Source of the DNA: Candidatus Latescibacterota bacterium
GTDB lineage: Bacteria; Latescibacterota; UBA2968; SICM01
Assembly (NCBI GenBank): GCA_009694805.1
Contig: SICM01000011.1
Location: 1 to 45,429, forward strand
DNA length: 45,429 bases
Reading direction: 5' to 3'
Below the pieces are notes generated by a model. It was not told the DNA's origin. It saw only the letters and a program-made list of their open reading frames with translations, and made no database searches. A program made the translations under genes and the position numbers. Of the stretch, positions 16,838 through 25,706 are shown piece after piece. Position 1 is the first letter of the stretch; each line of letters starts with the position of its first letter.

Positions 16838-17758
16838 ATGCAGGACACGATCCAGAGACACGCCAAGGTGGGCATCGTCCACTTCATGGCCTACAAACCG
16901 ACGATGGGCGGGGAGGGTCCGATCCTGGAGACCCTCACGAAGCTCGCGGAGGATCCCTATTTCGAGGTCGTGGAGATCACGACGATCAAGGACGAAAACG
17001 TCCGCAGACAGGCGCGTGACCTGCTGAAATCGGCGCACATGGCGGTCGCCTATGGCGGCCAGCCCATCCTCCTGCGCAACAAGCTCAACCTGAACGCCGA
17101 GGACCCTGGGGCGCGCAAGGCGGCGGTGGATGCGATCATCGGCGCCCTGGAGGAGGCCCAGTATCTGGGCGCATCGGGCGTCGCCCTCCTGAGCGGCGTC
17201 GACCCCGGCGAGGCCGGACGGAAGAAGGCGGTCGATCTCCTGGTCGATTCGCTCAGCCAGATCTGCGCCGCAGCCGCCTCGCGGAGCATGGGGGTCGTGA
17301 TGGAGACGTTCGACCGGATGACCGGAAAAAACTGCAAGAACTGTCTGGTTGGCCCGAACGCCCTCGCCGTGGAGGTGTCGGCGCGCGTCCGCAAGTCGCA
17401 CCCCAATTTCGGCCTGATGCTCGACCTGAGCCACCTGCCGCTCCAGGGGGAGACGTCGGCGGATGCTCTGGGCCTGGCTAAGGACCATCTCGTCCACGCC
17501 CACATCGGCAACTGCGTCATGAAAGATCCGGCGCACCCCGCGTACGGGGACATGCACCCCCGTTTCGGATGTGAGGGGGGGGAGAACGACGTGCCGGAGT
17601 TGGTCGAGTTTTTGAGGGTGCTCAAGGCCATCGGCTATCTCAACCCGGAGGATCGGAAGATCCTGAGCTTCGAGGTCTCTCCGATGGAGGGGGAGAGCGC
17701 CGAGGTGGTCATCGCCAATGCCAAGCGCGTCCTGGACGCGGCGTGGGCGAGGGTGTAG
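16838..17758 (+). CDS. Sugar-phosphate isomerase/epimerase-like TIM-barrel protein
   Basis: A 306-residue protein of the xylose-isomerase-like TIM-barrel superfamily (AP endonuclease 2 fold). Metal-site residues are recognisable: Glu in MGVVMETFDR, Asp and His in GLMLDLSHLP, His in VHAHIGNC, and Glu in ILSFEVSPMEGE near the end. The sequence HIGNCVMKDPAHPAYGDMHPRFG, with several His and Asp, would line the active site. ATG 16838 follows AAGGAG at proper spacing, and a promoter lies just upstream. The sugar or polyol substrate cannot be assigned. It ends 24 bp before a strong bidirectional terminator, so it forms its own transcription unit. Confidence 0.82.
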   Translation: MQDTIQRHAKVGIVHFMAYKPTMGGEGPILETLTKLAEDPYFEVVEITTIKDENVRRQARDLLKSAHMAVAYGGQPILLRNKLNLNAEDPGARKAAVDAIIGALEEAQYLGASGVALLSGVDPGEAGRKKAVDLLVDSLSQICAAAASRSMGVVMETFDRMTGKNCKNCLVGPNALAVEVSARVRKSHPNFGLMLDLSHLPLQGETSADALGLAKDHLVHAHIGNCVMKDPAHPAYGDMHPRFGCEGGENDVPELVEFLRVLKAIGYLNPEDRKILSFEVSPMEGESAEVVIANAKRVLDAAWARV

Positions 17759-17782
17759 AGCTGTCAGATGTCAGAAAAAACA

Positions 17783-17816
17783 AAACCACGGATCGTTTCC
17801 GATCCGTGGTTTTTAT
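17783..17816. terminator. Bidirectional intrinsic terminator
   Basis: A perfect 13-bp stem (AAACCACGGATCG / CGATCCGTGGTTT) with loop TTTC is followed by T-rich DNA on the plus strand and, read on the minus strand, by TTTTGTTTTTT. It ends both the isomerase gene and the ilvB-creatininase unit. Confidence 0.9.
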
Positions 17817-17835
17817 TATACCTGCTGCCTTCCGC

Positions 17836-18648
17836 CTACTCCTGATGCAGGTCCACCCTCGGCACGATGGGCAGGGCCCGGTATTCCCGGACCAGCTCCA
17901 CCAGCCCCTCCACCGCCGCCTCGAAGAGCTCCTTCCCTTTCTCGACCGTCGCGGCCGTGGCGTCCCCGATCACGCCGCTCGCCGTGAGCCTGGACCAGTG
18001 GTCCATCAGGAGCAGCGGAGGAGCGCCTTTTCCCCGGAACGACCCTCTCCAGTAGAACCTGGAATCCGCCAGCTTTTCCTCCCGCACGGCCTTGTCCATC
18101 TGCACGGCCTCAGTGTTGAGGTGGAGGTAGACCGCGGTCTCGATCTCGTCGGCGTGGGACTGCACGTCCGAGGTCAGGATGCGGGCGTTCGCCGGGCGGT
18201 CTAGGTTCCACCAGGCCACCAGGCCGCAGTGGGCCTCGGTCTCCACCACGGTCTGCCGGGCGGCCAGGTCGAGCAGGGGCATGTTGGACCCGTGACCGTC
18301 CACAATCAGGATCTTTTTGAACCCGTGATGGGCCACGCTCTTGGTGATGTCGATGACGAAATCCATCATGTGGCGGGACGTGATCGTGATCGTGCCCGGA
18401 AAGTCCATGTGGTGGTCCTCAAACCCGTAAGGGATCTGAGGCAGGAGCAGCATCTCATCGGGGGCCCGGCGGGCCGCCTCCTCGCAGACCTCCCAGGACA
18501 GGAAGTTGTCCACGTCCAGCGGCAGGTGATACCCGTGGTCCTCCGTCGACCCGACGGGCAGGATCACGACGGGCTGCTGCTTCACGATGTCCCGGATCTC
18601 CACCCAGGTGTAGTGGTCGTAACGGTACTTCAGTCGCGGTCCGCGCAT
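17836..18648 (-). CDS. Creatininase-family amidohydrolase
   Basis: About 270 residues of the creatininase / MftE / FAPy-deformylase family of metal-dependent amidases. Metal ligands are visible in GSTEDHGYHLPLDVD (Glu36, His38, Asp45 from ATG 18648) and in VDGHGSN, the family's N/DGHGxN loop. A later Glu (ETAVYLH) completes the usual set. An upstream TTG at 18654 is in frame, but AAGG seven bases before ATG 18648 favours the later start. The gene follows ilvB by 40 bp on the same strand, so the two are probably cotranscribed. Substrates in this family are diverse (creatinine, formamidopyrimidines, peptide cofactors) and cannot be told here. Confidence 0.82.
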   Translation of the reverse strand: MRGPRLKYRYDHYTWVEIRDIVKQQPVVILPVGSTEDHGYHLPLDVDNFLSWEVCEEAARRAPDEMLLLPQIPYGFEDHHMDFPGTITITSRHMMDFVIDITKSVAHHGFKKILIVDGHGSNMPLLDLAARQTVVETEAHCGLVAWWNLDRPANARILTSDVQSHADEIETAVYLHLNTEAVQMDKAVREEKLADSRFYWRGSFRGKGAPPLLLMDHWSRLTASGVIGDATAATVEKGKELFEAAVEGLVELVREYRALPIVPRVDLHQE

Positions 18649-18688
18649 GGGCAATCCTTCATTACAGGTGAGGGCTGACGGCTGATCG

Positions 18689-20455
18689 CTACTCTATGAT
18701 GATGTCCTTGAACGTCTTCCCCGACGGGATCATGGGCAGCACGTGCTCCTGGTGGGGCACAATCACGTCCAGCAGGTAGGCCGTCTTTGCGTCGAGCATC
18801 TCCCGCATCGCATCGGCCAGCTCCTCCTTCCGGCTCACCCGGCGCGCCGGGATTCGAAATCCCTGACAGATCGACACCATGTCGGGATAGATGCCTTCCC
18901 CCGTGGGGTCTCCGATGAAGGTGTGTCCCCGGTTGCTCTCATAGAACCGGTCCTCCCACTGCACGACCATGCCGAGGTGCTGGTTGTTGATCACGACGAC
19001 CTTCACCGGGATGTTGTCGGTGTAGGCCGTGGCCAGTTCCTGCACGTTCATGATGAAGCTCCCGTCCCCGTCGATGTCGATCACCTCCCGGTCGGGACAG
19101 GCCAGCTTCGCCCCGATGGCCGCGGGCAGCCCGAACCCCATCGATCCCAGACCACCCGACGTGATCCACCGGCGGGGTTCGACGAACTTGTAGTACTGGG
19201 CCGCCCACATCTGGTGCTGCCCCACCCCCGTGGTGATGATCGCCTCCCCTTTCGACATCTCGTAGAGCACCTGGATGGCGTGCTGCGGCAGGATCGCCCC
19301 GTCCGTCTCCTTGTAGCTGAAGGGATAGCGGCGGCGCTGCTCGTCCAGTTCCGCGTGCCATGCGGCGTAATCCCCCGCCACCGCGATCCGGTTGAGCATC
19401 TGCAGGGCGGGCTTCAGATCGCTCAGGATGGGGATGAAGGCGGGTTTGTTCTTGTTCAGTTCCGAGGCGTCCACGTCGATATGGACGATCTTCCCGTGTT
19501 TGGCGAACTCTTCCAGCTTCCCCGTCACGCGGTCGTCGAACCGGACGCCCAGCGCCAGGACCAGGTCAGCGCGGTCCAGGGCGTAGTTCGCGTAGACCGA
19601 CCCGTGCATGCCGAGCATCTGGAGCGACAGGGGGTGCGTCTCGGGGAATACGCCCAGGCCCATCAGCGTCGTGGTCACCGGGATGTTCATCCGGGTGGCA
19701 AGTTCATAGAGATCCCGGTGCGCCTCCGAGGCGATGGCCCCTCCGCCCGCGTAGATGACCGGTTTCCGGGCCTCCCGGATCGCCTCCGCCACCCGCTCGA
19801 TCTGCTCCGGGTTCGCCCTGACGTGCGGGTTATAGCCCCGAAAACTGAGGGTCTCAGGATATTCCGGGACCATGTAGGCCTGCTGGACGTTCTTCGGAAC
19901 GTCCACCAGAACCGGCCCCGGCCGTCCCGTCCGGGCGATGTAGAACGCCTCCTTCACCACGCGCGGGAGGTCCTCGATCCGGTCCACCAGGTAGCTGTGC
20001 TTGGTGATCTGCCGGGTGATCTCGACGATGGGGGTCTCCTGAAAGGCATCCTTTCCGATGACGCTCGTGGGGACCTGGCCGGTGATGCAGACGAGGGGGA
20101 CCGAGTCCATCTTGGCATCGGCGATCCCCGTCACCAGGTTGGTCGCGCCGGGGCCGGAGGTGGCCACGCAGACGCCCACCTTTCCGGATGCCTTGGCGTA
20201 GCCTTCGGCGGAGAAGATCTCCCCCTGCTCGTGCCGGGCGAGGATGACGCGGATGTTCGAGCGGGTGAGGGCCTGGTGGATCTCCATGCTGGCGCCGCCC
20301 GGGTATCCGAAGATGACCTCCACGCCCTCCCGGACCAGGGCCTCGATCAGGATGTCGGCCCCGCGCTGAGGGGCAGCGGGTTTGGATTCACGGCCTGCCG
20401 GGGCGCGGCCCGACACGCCCTCGGAGGACTTTGGGGTGGCTTTCGCCGTTGCCAT
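18689..20455 (-). CDS. ilvB: Acetolactate synthase, large (catalytic) subunit
   Basis: A 588-residue ThDP enzyme for the first common step of branched-chain amino acid synthesis. The catalytic Glu is in ARHEQGE, the FAD/central domain has [10 protein letters not shown], and the ThDP motif is GDGSFIMN...NN near 460-485. Wording such as [33 protein letters not shown] and the end [13 protein letters not shown] is very close to plant and cyanobacterial enzymes. An N-terminal tail of about 25 Ala/Lys-rich residues precedes the enzyme core. ATG 20455 has AGGAG. No regulatory subunit ilvN is adjacent. The stop codon lies inside a short 7-bp repeat (18673-18693). It has its own promoter at 20518-20546. 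Confidence 0.93.
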   Translation of the reverse strand: MATAKATPKSSEGVSGRAPAGRESKPAAPQRGADILIEALVREGVEVIFGYPGGASMEIHQALTRSNIRVILARHEQGEIFSAEGYAKASGKVGVCVATSGPGATNLVTGIADAKMDSVPLVCITGQVPTSVIGKDAFQETPIVEITRQITKHSYLVDRIEDLPRVVKEAFYIARTGRPGPVLVDVPKNVQQAYMVPEYPETLSFRGYNPHVRANPEQIERVAEAIREARKPVIYAGGGAIASEAHRDLYELATRMNIPVTTTLMGLGVFPETHPLSLQMLGMHGSVYANYALDRADLVLALGVRFDDRVTGKLEEFAKHGKIVHIDVDASELNKNKPAFIPILSDLKPALQMLNRIAVAGDYAAWHAELDEQRRRYPFSYKETDGAILPQHAIQVLYEMSKGEAIITTGVGQHQMWAAQYYKFVEPRRWITSGGLGSMGFGLPAAIGAKLACPDREVIDIDGDGSFIMNVQELATAYTDNIPVKVVVINNQHLGMVVQWEDRFYESNRGHTFIGDPTGEGIYPDMVSICQGFRIPARRVSRKEELADAMREMLDAKTAYLLDVIVPHQEHVLPMIPSGKTFKDIIIE

Positions 20456-20517
20456 AAGGGTCTCCTGCTTGTTATAAAAGGGGAAAAGAGAGACGATGTA
20501 TATTTTTAAGATTCATA

Positions 20518-20546
20518 AAAATACGGTTTTATCGCGACCGTGTCAA
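20518..20546 (-). promoter_or_regulatory. ilvB promoter
   Basis: Minus strand TTGACA (20541-20546), 17-base spacer, TATTTT (20518-20523). The leader to the ilvB ATG is about 55 nt; I see no T-box or leader-peptide attenuator in it. Confidence 0.75.
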
Positions 20547-20570
20547 CGACTATTTATCCGGTGGATCGCC

Positions 20571-20599
20571 TTGACATTTCCCGTAAAATCGTTTATACT
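20571..20599 (+). promoter_or_regulatory. Promoter of the cysteine-rich repeat protein
   Basis: TTGACA (20571-20576), 17-base spacer, TATACT (20594-20599), close to ideal consensus. It predicts a leader of about 149 nt before ATG 20755. Confidence 0.8.
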
Positions 20600-20754
20600 T
20601 AAACTTTCTGGCCGTTGACTAAATGCCATTTTATAGAGATGCAAGAACCATGAAATGGGCAGACGTCTTAAAAGACAAGTCCCTCCAGTCCAAGATTTCC
20701 GTCCAGGATCGTATAAAGCCTCAGCAGGTTCAACTCAAAAAGGAAGGAGCAGAT

Positions 20755-21336
20755 ATGATCAAAGAAAAAACCAGGAAGATCGCGGGGATCGTCGCTGTGG
20801 TGCTGGCCGTGGGGGGCGGGGCCTACCTGGCCGGGGCCAAGGCCCTGGGGGCGTGCGACGCCAAGGCGAAGGCGAGCAAGGCATCGGCGACGAGCGGCAG
20901 CGCCACGACCTGTGAAAAGGTCCACGCCTCGGCGATGGCCTCGTCGAACGGTTCCTGCGAGGCAAAGGCCAAGAATACAGCCACGACGACTGCCTCCGCC
21001 GTGAAAGCGGACGATTGCTGCGCGTCAGAGGCCACGCATACCGTGATGACGTCGAAGAACGGTTCCTGCGAGGCGAAGGCAACCCAGGCGGTGCTGACCT
21101 CGAAGAACGGTTCCTGCGAGGCGAAGGCCAAGAGTACCGTCATGACGGACGCCGATGCGTGTCCCATGAAGGCGCAGGCCACGAAAACCGCCTCCGCGAA
21201 AGCGGGAGACTGCTCTGAGGGGGCCTGCCCGATGGAGAAGGGCGCGAAGGAAGGCGCATCGAAGAAGGTCGAGCAGAAGGCCGCGCCGAAGCGCACGATG
21301 GCCAGCGTGGTCCCGGCTGCGGAGACGGCCAAGTAA
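20755..21336 (+). CDS. Exported cysteine-rich repeat protein, unknown function
   Basis: About 193 residues from ATG 20755, which has AGGAGC at ideal spacing. A hydrophobic segment (IAGIVAVVLAVGGGAYLAGA) near the N-terminus predicts a signal peptide or anchor; LGAC just after it could be a lipobox. The mature part is almost all Ala, Lys, Ser, Thr and Cys, with about ten Cys. Three near-identical units NGSCEAKA occur, two of them within longer TSKNGSCEAKA repeats, encoded by near-identical DNA. Two CPM motifs (DACPMKA, EGACPMEKG) lie near the end. I do not recognise the family. The Cys/Met spacing suggests a periplasmic metal- or redox-binding polymer-like protein, which is speculation. The frame is open upstream to 20623, but the signal peptide argues for 20755. 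Confidence 0.75.
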   Translation: MIKEKTRKIAGIVAVVLAVGGGAYLAGAKALGACDAKAKASKASATSGSATTCEKVHASAMASSNGSCEAKAKNTATTTASAVKADDCCASEATHTVMTSKNGSCEAKATQAVLTSKNGSCEAKAKSTVMTDADACPMKAQATKTASAKAGDCSEGACPMEKGAKEGASKKVEQKAAPKRTMASVVPAAETAK

Positions 21337-21357
21337 CAGCGTTCCCCGGAGATGTTC

Positions 21358-21397
21358 AAAGCCCGCAGGTCTTTTTTGACTTGCGGGCTTTTTTTAA
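21358..21397 (+). terminator. Intrinsic terminator after the cysteine-rich protein
   Basis: Stem AAGCCCGCAGGTC / GACTTGCGGGCTT (one G-T pair) with a TTTTTT loop is followed by a run of T. It separates the gene from recD2, whose ATG is 13 bp further on. Confidence 0.9.
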
Positions 21398-21410
21398 GCC
21401 TGCCCCACCT

Positions 21411-23573
21411 ATGGAAACCCTGCAAGGCGTGGTTGAGCGCATCACTTACCGGAGCGAGGAGACCGGCTACACCGTGCTCCGTCTCCAGTCGGAAGGGGGG
21501 AGCGGCGACGACCTGCTCACCGTCGTCGGTCCGATGGCCTCCGTCAGCCCCGGCGAGTACCTCGTGATGGAGGGGGAATGGTCGACCCACGCGCAGTACG
21601 GCCGGCAGTTCCGGGTTGCGGGCTATCGCACGGTCTATCCCTCCACGGTCGAAGGCGTCCGGAAGTACCTGGGCTCCGGCCTGATCAAGGGGGTCGGGCC
21701 CGTCATGGCCGGACGGATCGTGGATCACTTCGGGGAAGAGGCCCTGGACGTGATCGAGAAGTCGCCGGATCGGCTGACGGAGGTGGGGGGGCTCGGCCCG
21801 AAGCGCGTGGAGATGATCCGGAGGGCCTGGGAGGCGCAGCGGGAGGTCAAGGATGTCATGCTCTTCCTCCAGTCTCACGACGTGAGCACGGGCTACGCCG
21901 TGAAGATCTGGAAGCGCTACGGCAACGAGGCCATCCCCCTCGTGCGGGAGAACCCCTACCGCCTGGCCGATGAGATATGGGGGATCGGGTTCCGCACCGC
22001 GGACCGCATCGCGCAGAAGCTGGGCGTGGAGCCCCGCGCCGAGAGCCGCATCCGGGCGGGCATCCGCTACGTCCTGGGGGTGGCCGCGGACAACGAGGGA
22101 CACGTCTTCCTTCCCCTGGAGGAGGTCGTGCGCCGGTGTGCGGAGGACCTGGGCGTGGAGGCCGACCTGGTGCCGCCCTGCCTGGAGGTTCTGAAGGGTG
22201 AAGAGGGCGTGGTCGTGGAAGACGACCGCATCTACATCCCTCCCCTCCGCCACGCGGAGCAGGGGGCGGCCACCCGCATCCACCAGCTCTCGTGCATCTC
22301 CCGGATCGAGACCGGGGACCTGGACGCCGAGATCGCCGCGGTGGAGCGGCGGACCTCCATCCACTTCACGGGCCGGCAGAAGGAGGCGCTGAAGAAGGCG
22401 CTTTCGCACGGCCTCCTGGTGGTCACCGGGGGACCCGGCACAGGCAAGACGACGACGATCATCGGCATGCTCGCGCTGTTCGAGCGCCGGCGCAAGCGCG
22501 TGGGGATGGCCGCGCCGACGGGGCGGGCGGCCAGGCGGATGTCGGAGGCCACGGGCCGTGAGGCGCGGACGATCCACCGTCTCCTGAAGTTCAACCCCCA
22601 GCGCATGGCCTTCGATCACGACGCCGAGCACCCGCTCGACCTGGACGCCCTGATCGTGGACGAGGTGTCCATGATCGACACCGTCCTCCTGAACAGTCTC
22701 CTGCGCGCCCTCCCGCTCACGGCCACGGTCGTCCTCGTGGGCGATGTGGACCAGCTCCCGTCCGTCGGCCCCGGCAACTGCCTGCGGGACGCCATCTCCT
22801 CCGGCGTCGCGCCCGTCGTGGTGCTGGACGAGATCTTCCGGCAGGCGCAGCAGAGCCGCATCATCATGAACGCCCACCGGATCAACCGGGGGGAGATGCC
22901 CGAGGTCCAGCCTCAGAAGGACGCGGACTTCTTCTTCATCGAGGAGGAGGACCCGGTGCGGGTCGTCGAGACGATCAAGGGCCTCTGCGCCGTGCGGCTT
23001 CCGAAGACCTACGGGTTCGACCCCATCCAGGACATCCAGGTCCTCTCGCCGATGTACCGGGGGGAGACGGGGGCCACGCACCTCAACGCCGTCCTGCAGG
23101 AGGCGCTCAATCCCTTCGGCCCTTCCATCCAGCGGGGCGAGGTGACGTTCCGCGAGGGCGACAAGGTGATGCAGGTGCGGAACGACTACGACCGGGAGGT
23201 GTTCAACGGAGACGTGGGCATCGTCTCGAAGGTCGACGCCGAGGACCAGGTCGTGGAGGTCGCCTTTCCGCACCGGGTCGTGTACGATTTCGCGGACCTG
23301 GACGAACTCGTCCTGGCGTACGCCGTGAGCTGCCACAAGAGCCAGGGCTCGGAATACAAGGCCGTGGTCATGCCCGTGACCACACAACACTACATGATGC
23401 TCCAGCGCAACCTCCTCTACACGGGCGTCACCCGCGCCCGGAAGCTGGTTGTGCTCGTGGGCACGAAAAAGGCGCTGGCCATCGCGGTCAAGAACAACCG
23501 CGTGGCGGAGCGCTACACAAGGCTGGCCGAGAAGATCCGGGAGAAGGCCTCGGCAGTCCTTGAAAAGGGATAA
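21411..23573 (+). CDS. recD2: RecD2-family SF1B DNA helicase
   Basis: A 720-residue 5'-3' helicase of the RecD/TraA (YrrC) type, found without RecBC. The N-terminal OB-like region (GVVERITYRSEETGYTVLRL) begins right after ATG 21411. Helix-hairpin-helix segments follow at about 90-200 (GLIKGVGPVMAGRIV, VGGLGPKRVEMI). Helicase motifs are GGPGTGKTTT near 339, VDEVSMIDT near 416, GDVDQLPSVGPGN near 443 and VSCHKSQGSEY near 640. It probably acts in replication-fork repair and mismatch tolerance. The start has no ribosome site and lies only 13 bp from the upstream terminator, so its promoter is unclear. An in-frame start at 21381 would read through the terminator hairpin and was rejected. Confidence 0.92.
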   Translation: METLQGVVERITYRSEETGYTVLRLQSEGGSGDDLLTVVGPMASVSPGEYLVMEGEWSTHAQYGRQFRVAGYRTVYPSTVEGVRKYLGSGLIKGVGPVMAGRIVDHFGEEALDVIEKSPDRLTEVGGLGPKRVEMIRRAWEAQREVKDVMLFLQSHDVSTGYAVKIWKRYGNEAIPLVRENPYRLADEIWGIGFRTADRIAQKLGVEPRAESRIRAGIRYVLGVAADNEGHVFLPLEEVVRRCAEDLGVEADLVPPCLEVLKGEEGVVVEDDRIYIPPLRHAEQGAATRIHQLSCISRIETGDLDAEIAAVERRTSIHFTGRQKEALKKALSHGLLVVTGGPGTGKTTTIIGMLALFERRRKRVGMAAPTGRAARRMSEATGREARTIHRLLKFNPQRMAFDHDAEHPLDLDALIVDEVSMIDTVLLNSLLRALPLTATVVLVGDVDQLPSVGPGNCLRDAISSGVAPVVVLDEIFRQAQQSRIIMNAHRINRGEMPEVQPQKDADFFFIEEEDPVRVVETIKGLCAVRLPKTYGFDPIQDIQVLSPMYRGETGATHLNAVLQEALNPFGPSIQRGEVTFREGDKVMQVRNDYDREVFNGDVGIVSKVDAEDQVVEVAFPHRVVYDFADLDELVLAYAVSCHKSQGSEYKAVVMPVTTQHYMMLQRNLLYTGVTRARKLVVLVGTKKALAIAVKNNRVAERYTRLAEKIREKASAVLEKG

Positions 23574-23575
23574 AA

Positions 23576-23603
23576 AAAGGGCGGCCCCATCGGGCCGCCC
23601 TTT
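23576..23603. terminator. Bidirectional intrinsic terminator
   Basis: A perfect 12-bp stem AAAGGGCGGCCC / GGGCCGCCCTTT with loop CATC sits between the convergent recD2 and radical SAM genes, with an A7 run on the left that forms the T-run on the minus strand. Confidence 0.88.
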
Positions 23604-23629
23604 GACATTCTGGACCTCTGCGCACCTCC

Positions 23630-25483
23630 CTACGGCATCCTCTTCGGCATGGCGCGTGAGTCGCTCGCGTAGGTGGCCAGGATGCGCTCGATCTCCCGCT
23701 GAAACTTCTCCAGGGGCTCGCGCACCTGATGCCGGAAATCCTTGCGCAGCGCGTGGTAGTATTCCTGGGCCGCCTTCAGGAGCACCCCGGCGTTGTGCTG
23801 GAGCGTCCTCCGTTCGTCGTGATGGTGTTCCAGGCGGTCGTGAACGGACTGCATCAAACGACTCGCGTAAGCCTCTACGTTCCGCTGGAAGGCCTCCCGG
23901 TAGCCCTGGCAGTAGCGCTCCAGTTGCTCCACGGCCTCGGAGAAAAAGGTCTTCATCTCATCCACGTACAGCGCCTGCTGGGTGGTGAGGATCAGGTGGT
24001 GGCCCTGCGCCGCAAGGCTCACGGCATCGGGAAAGCTGGCGGGGTGGCGAACCAGGGTGCGGGCCAGGAATGACCAGTACTCCTTTTTATAGCTCCCTGC
24101 GATCCCCTGACGCCAGAGCGCCCGGAAAGCGGCCTTGACCTCCGTCATTCCCACCGGCAGCTTGGTGAGCGGTTGACGGCCCCGATGAGCCAGGGACGTC
24201 AGACAACGCTCAAAAAACATCCTGGGGCTGTTGATGGTCTCCAGGACCTTCCGATGCCGCTCCAGGAGTACATCGGAGTCGACCAGGGGGACGTAGCTCA
24301 GTTGCCGGCTGAAGACCCCCTGATTCGTGTAGGAATATTTCATCCCGGTGACCAGACGCCCCAGCCGGCTGAATCGCTTGTAATCCGGCGTGTCTCGCAG
24401 CACACTGAGGATGCCCACCATGGCCACCGGAATGCCCGCCTCCTGGATGAAGCCGATCATCCGGTCGGCGATGTCGTCCGGGTCCGTGTCCAGCCCCATG
24501 ATGAACCCGGCCATCACCTCAAACCCGTAGCGCTGGAGGACCCTGACCTTGTCGATCAAGGGGGTACTCCCCTGCAGGTTCTTCTGGGCGCCCATGAACT
24601 TGAGGCTCTCCTCCACGGGCGATTCGATGCCGACGAAGATCTCATCAAACCCCGCCCGGTACATCGCCTCCAGCAGGGCCGGGTCGTCGCTCACGCGAAT
24701 GCTGGCCTGCGTGAAGAACTGAAACGGGTAGTTCCGCTCCTGCTGCCAGGGGATCACCTCTTCCTCCAGCCCCTCCCGAATGGCCTCCCGGTTGCCCACC
24801 AGGTTGTCGTCCACCGCCATCACCGTCCCCCGCCACCCGGCCTCGTACAGGGCGTCGAGTTCCTGGACCATCCGGCTCTTGGGCTTGATGCGGGTCGTCT
24901 TGCCGTAGAGAAACGGGATGTTGCAGAACGTGCAGCTCTCAGGACAACCCCGCGTCATCTGGACGACCATGTTCTGGTAAGGCTTGAAATCGATCAGATC
25001 CCAGCGAGGCAGAGGCGTCTGGGCCAAATCCTGAAACATGCCCCGGCGGTCCACAACTTCCCGCTTCACGGCGCCGGGATTGGCGATCATTCTCTCCACC
25101 ACATCCAGAAACCCGTTCTCCGCCTCTCCGAGATAGAACACCGCCTCTCCCGCAAGGTCTTCATAATACTGGGTGGGGAGCGGGCCGCCGTTCAGCACGG
25201 GCACGCCGCGCGCATTGCAACGGGCGATCACCTGTTCGAGGGAGGTCCAGTGGATGATCATCGACGACGTGAGCACGGCGTCGGCCCAGTCCAGGTCCTC
25301 GTCGCGCAGGGGAGTCACGTTCATGTCCACCAGGCGAAGCGTGTAGTGGTCGGGCATGAGGCCGGCGATGGTCAACAACCCCAGCGGGGGGAACGCCGAG
25401 GTCCGCCCCGCGATCTTCAAAGCCTCATCAAAGCTCCAGAAAGTGACGGGGTTCTTCGGGTAGACCAGCAGGATATTCGGCAT
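23630..25483 (-). CDS. B12-binding-domain radical SAM protein with DUF4070-like C-terminus
   Basis: 617 residues. The N-terminal cobalamin-binding (Rossmann) domain spans about 1-140 (ILLVYPKNP, VDMNVTPL, VLNGGPLPT, YLGEAENG). The radical SAM cluster motif is C180-xxx-C184-xx-C187 (RGCPESCTFCNIP). The barrel extends to about 370 (AGFDEIFVGIESP, GFIMGLDTD). The remaining C-terminal part is helical and charged. The layout matches the class that includes hopanoid C-2 methylase HpnR and relatives, which methylate or join unactivated carbons. I see nothing that fixes the substrate; a lipid is possible. It has its own promoter, and GAGG eight bases before ATG 25483. Confidence 0.85.
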   Translation of the reverse strand: MPNILLVYPKNPVTFWSFDEALKIAGRTSAFPPLGLLTIAGLMPDHYTLRLVDMNVTPLRDEDLDWADAVLTSSMIIHWTSLEQVIARCNARGVPVLNGGPLPTQYYEDLAGEAVFYLGEAENGFLDVVERMIANPGAVKREVVDRRGMFQDLAQTPLPRWDLIDFKPYQNMVVQMTRGCPESCTFCNIPFLYGKTTRIKPKSRMVQELDALYEAGWRGTVMAVDDNLVGNREAIREGLEEEVIPWQQERNYPFQFFTQASIRVSDDPALLEAMYRAGFDEIFVGIESPVEESLKFMGAQKNLQGSTPLIDKVRVLQRYGFEVMAGFIMGLDTDPDDIADRMIGFIQEAGIPVAMVGILSVLRDTPDYKRFSRLGRLVTGMKYSYTNQGVFSRQLSYVPLVDSDVLLERHRKVLETINSPRMFFERCLTSLAHRGRQPLTKLPVGMTEVKAAFRALWRQGIAGSYKKEYWSFLARTLVRHPASFPDAVSLAAQGHHLILTTQQALYVDEMKTFFSEAVEQLERYCQGYREAFQRNVEAYASRLMQSVHDRLEHHHDERRTLQHNAGVLLKAAQEYYHALRKDFRHQVREPLEKFQREIERILATYASDSRAMPKRMP

Positions 25484-25553
25484 TCCGTTGTCCTCAAGTT
25501 GGGATGGAAGAGAGTGTCAGGAAAAGTTCTTCCAAGTGCAGGTAAGATGCGCT

Positions 25554-25582
25554 AATATAAGGAGAAAGCGCGGGTTCGTCAA
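25554..25582 (-). promoter_or_regulatory. Promoter of the radical SAM gene
   Basis: Minus strand TTGACG (25577-25582), 17-base spacer, TATATT (25554-25559). The leader is about 65 nt. Confidence 0.75.
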
Positions 25583-25616
25583 GGGTTATTTCTGAAGGCG
25601 TGAGGCAACAGGCAAC

Positions 25617-25694
25617 AGCCCCCTCCCTCCCCTGCCCTGAGCGGAGCAGCGCTTTCGCGCCGCGCAGTCGAAGGGTGGGGGAGGGAGGGGGGGG
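25617..25694. repeat. Long palindrome with CCCTGAG...GAAGGG core
   Basis: The core CCCTGAGCGG (from 25635) to CAGTCGAAGGG (to 25675) resembles the widespread CCCTGAGC-N-GTCGAAGGG dispersed palindrome. It is embedded in a larger imperfect inverted repeat of C-rich and G-rich arms (CCCTCCCTCCCC / GGGGGAGGGAGG). It lies just after the BamA-like gene and could end transcription or protect mRNA ends. Confidence 0.6.
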
Positions 25695-25706
25695 GCAAGG
25701 GGGGTC

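Noticed and set aside
21381-21410. Earlier start for RecD2
   Set aside because: It would place the N-terminus inside the terminator hairpin of the upstream gene and adds no conserved residues.
20823-23390. 855-residue minus-strand frame across recD2 and the cysteine-rich gene
   Set aside because: It runs across a strong terminator and two well-supported genes, so it is a GC-driven shadow.
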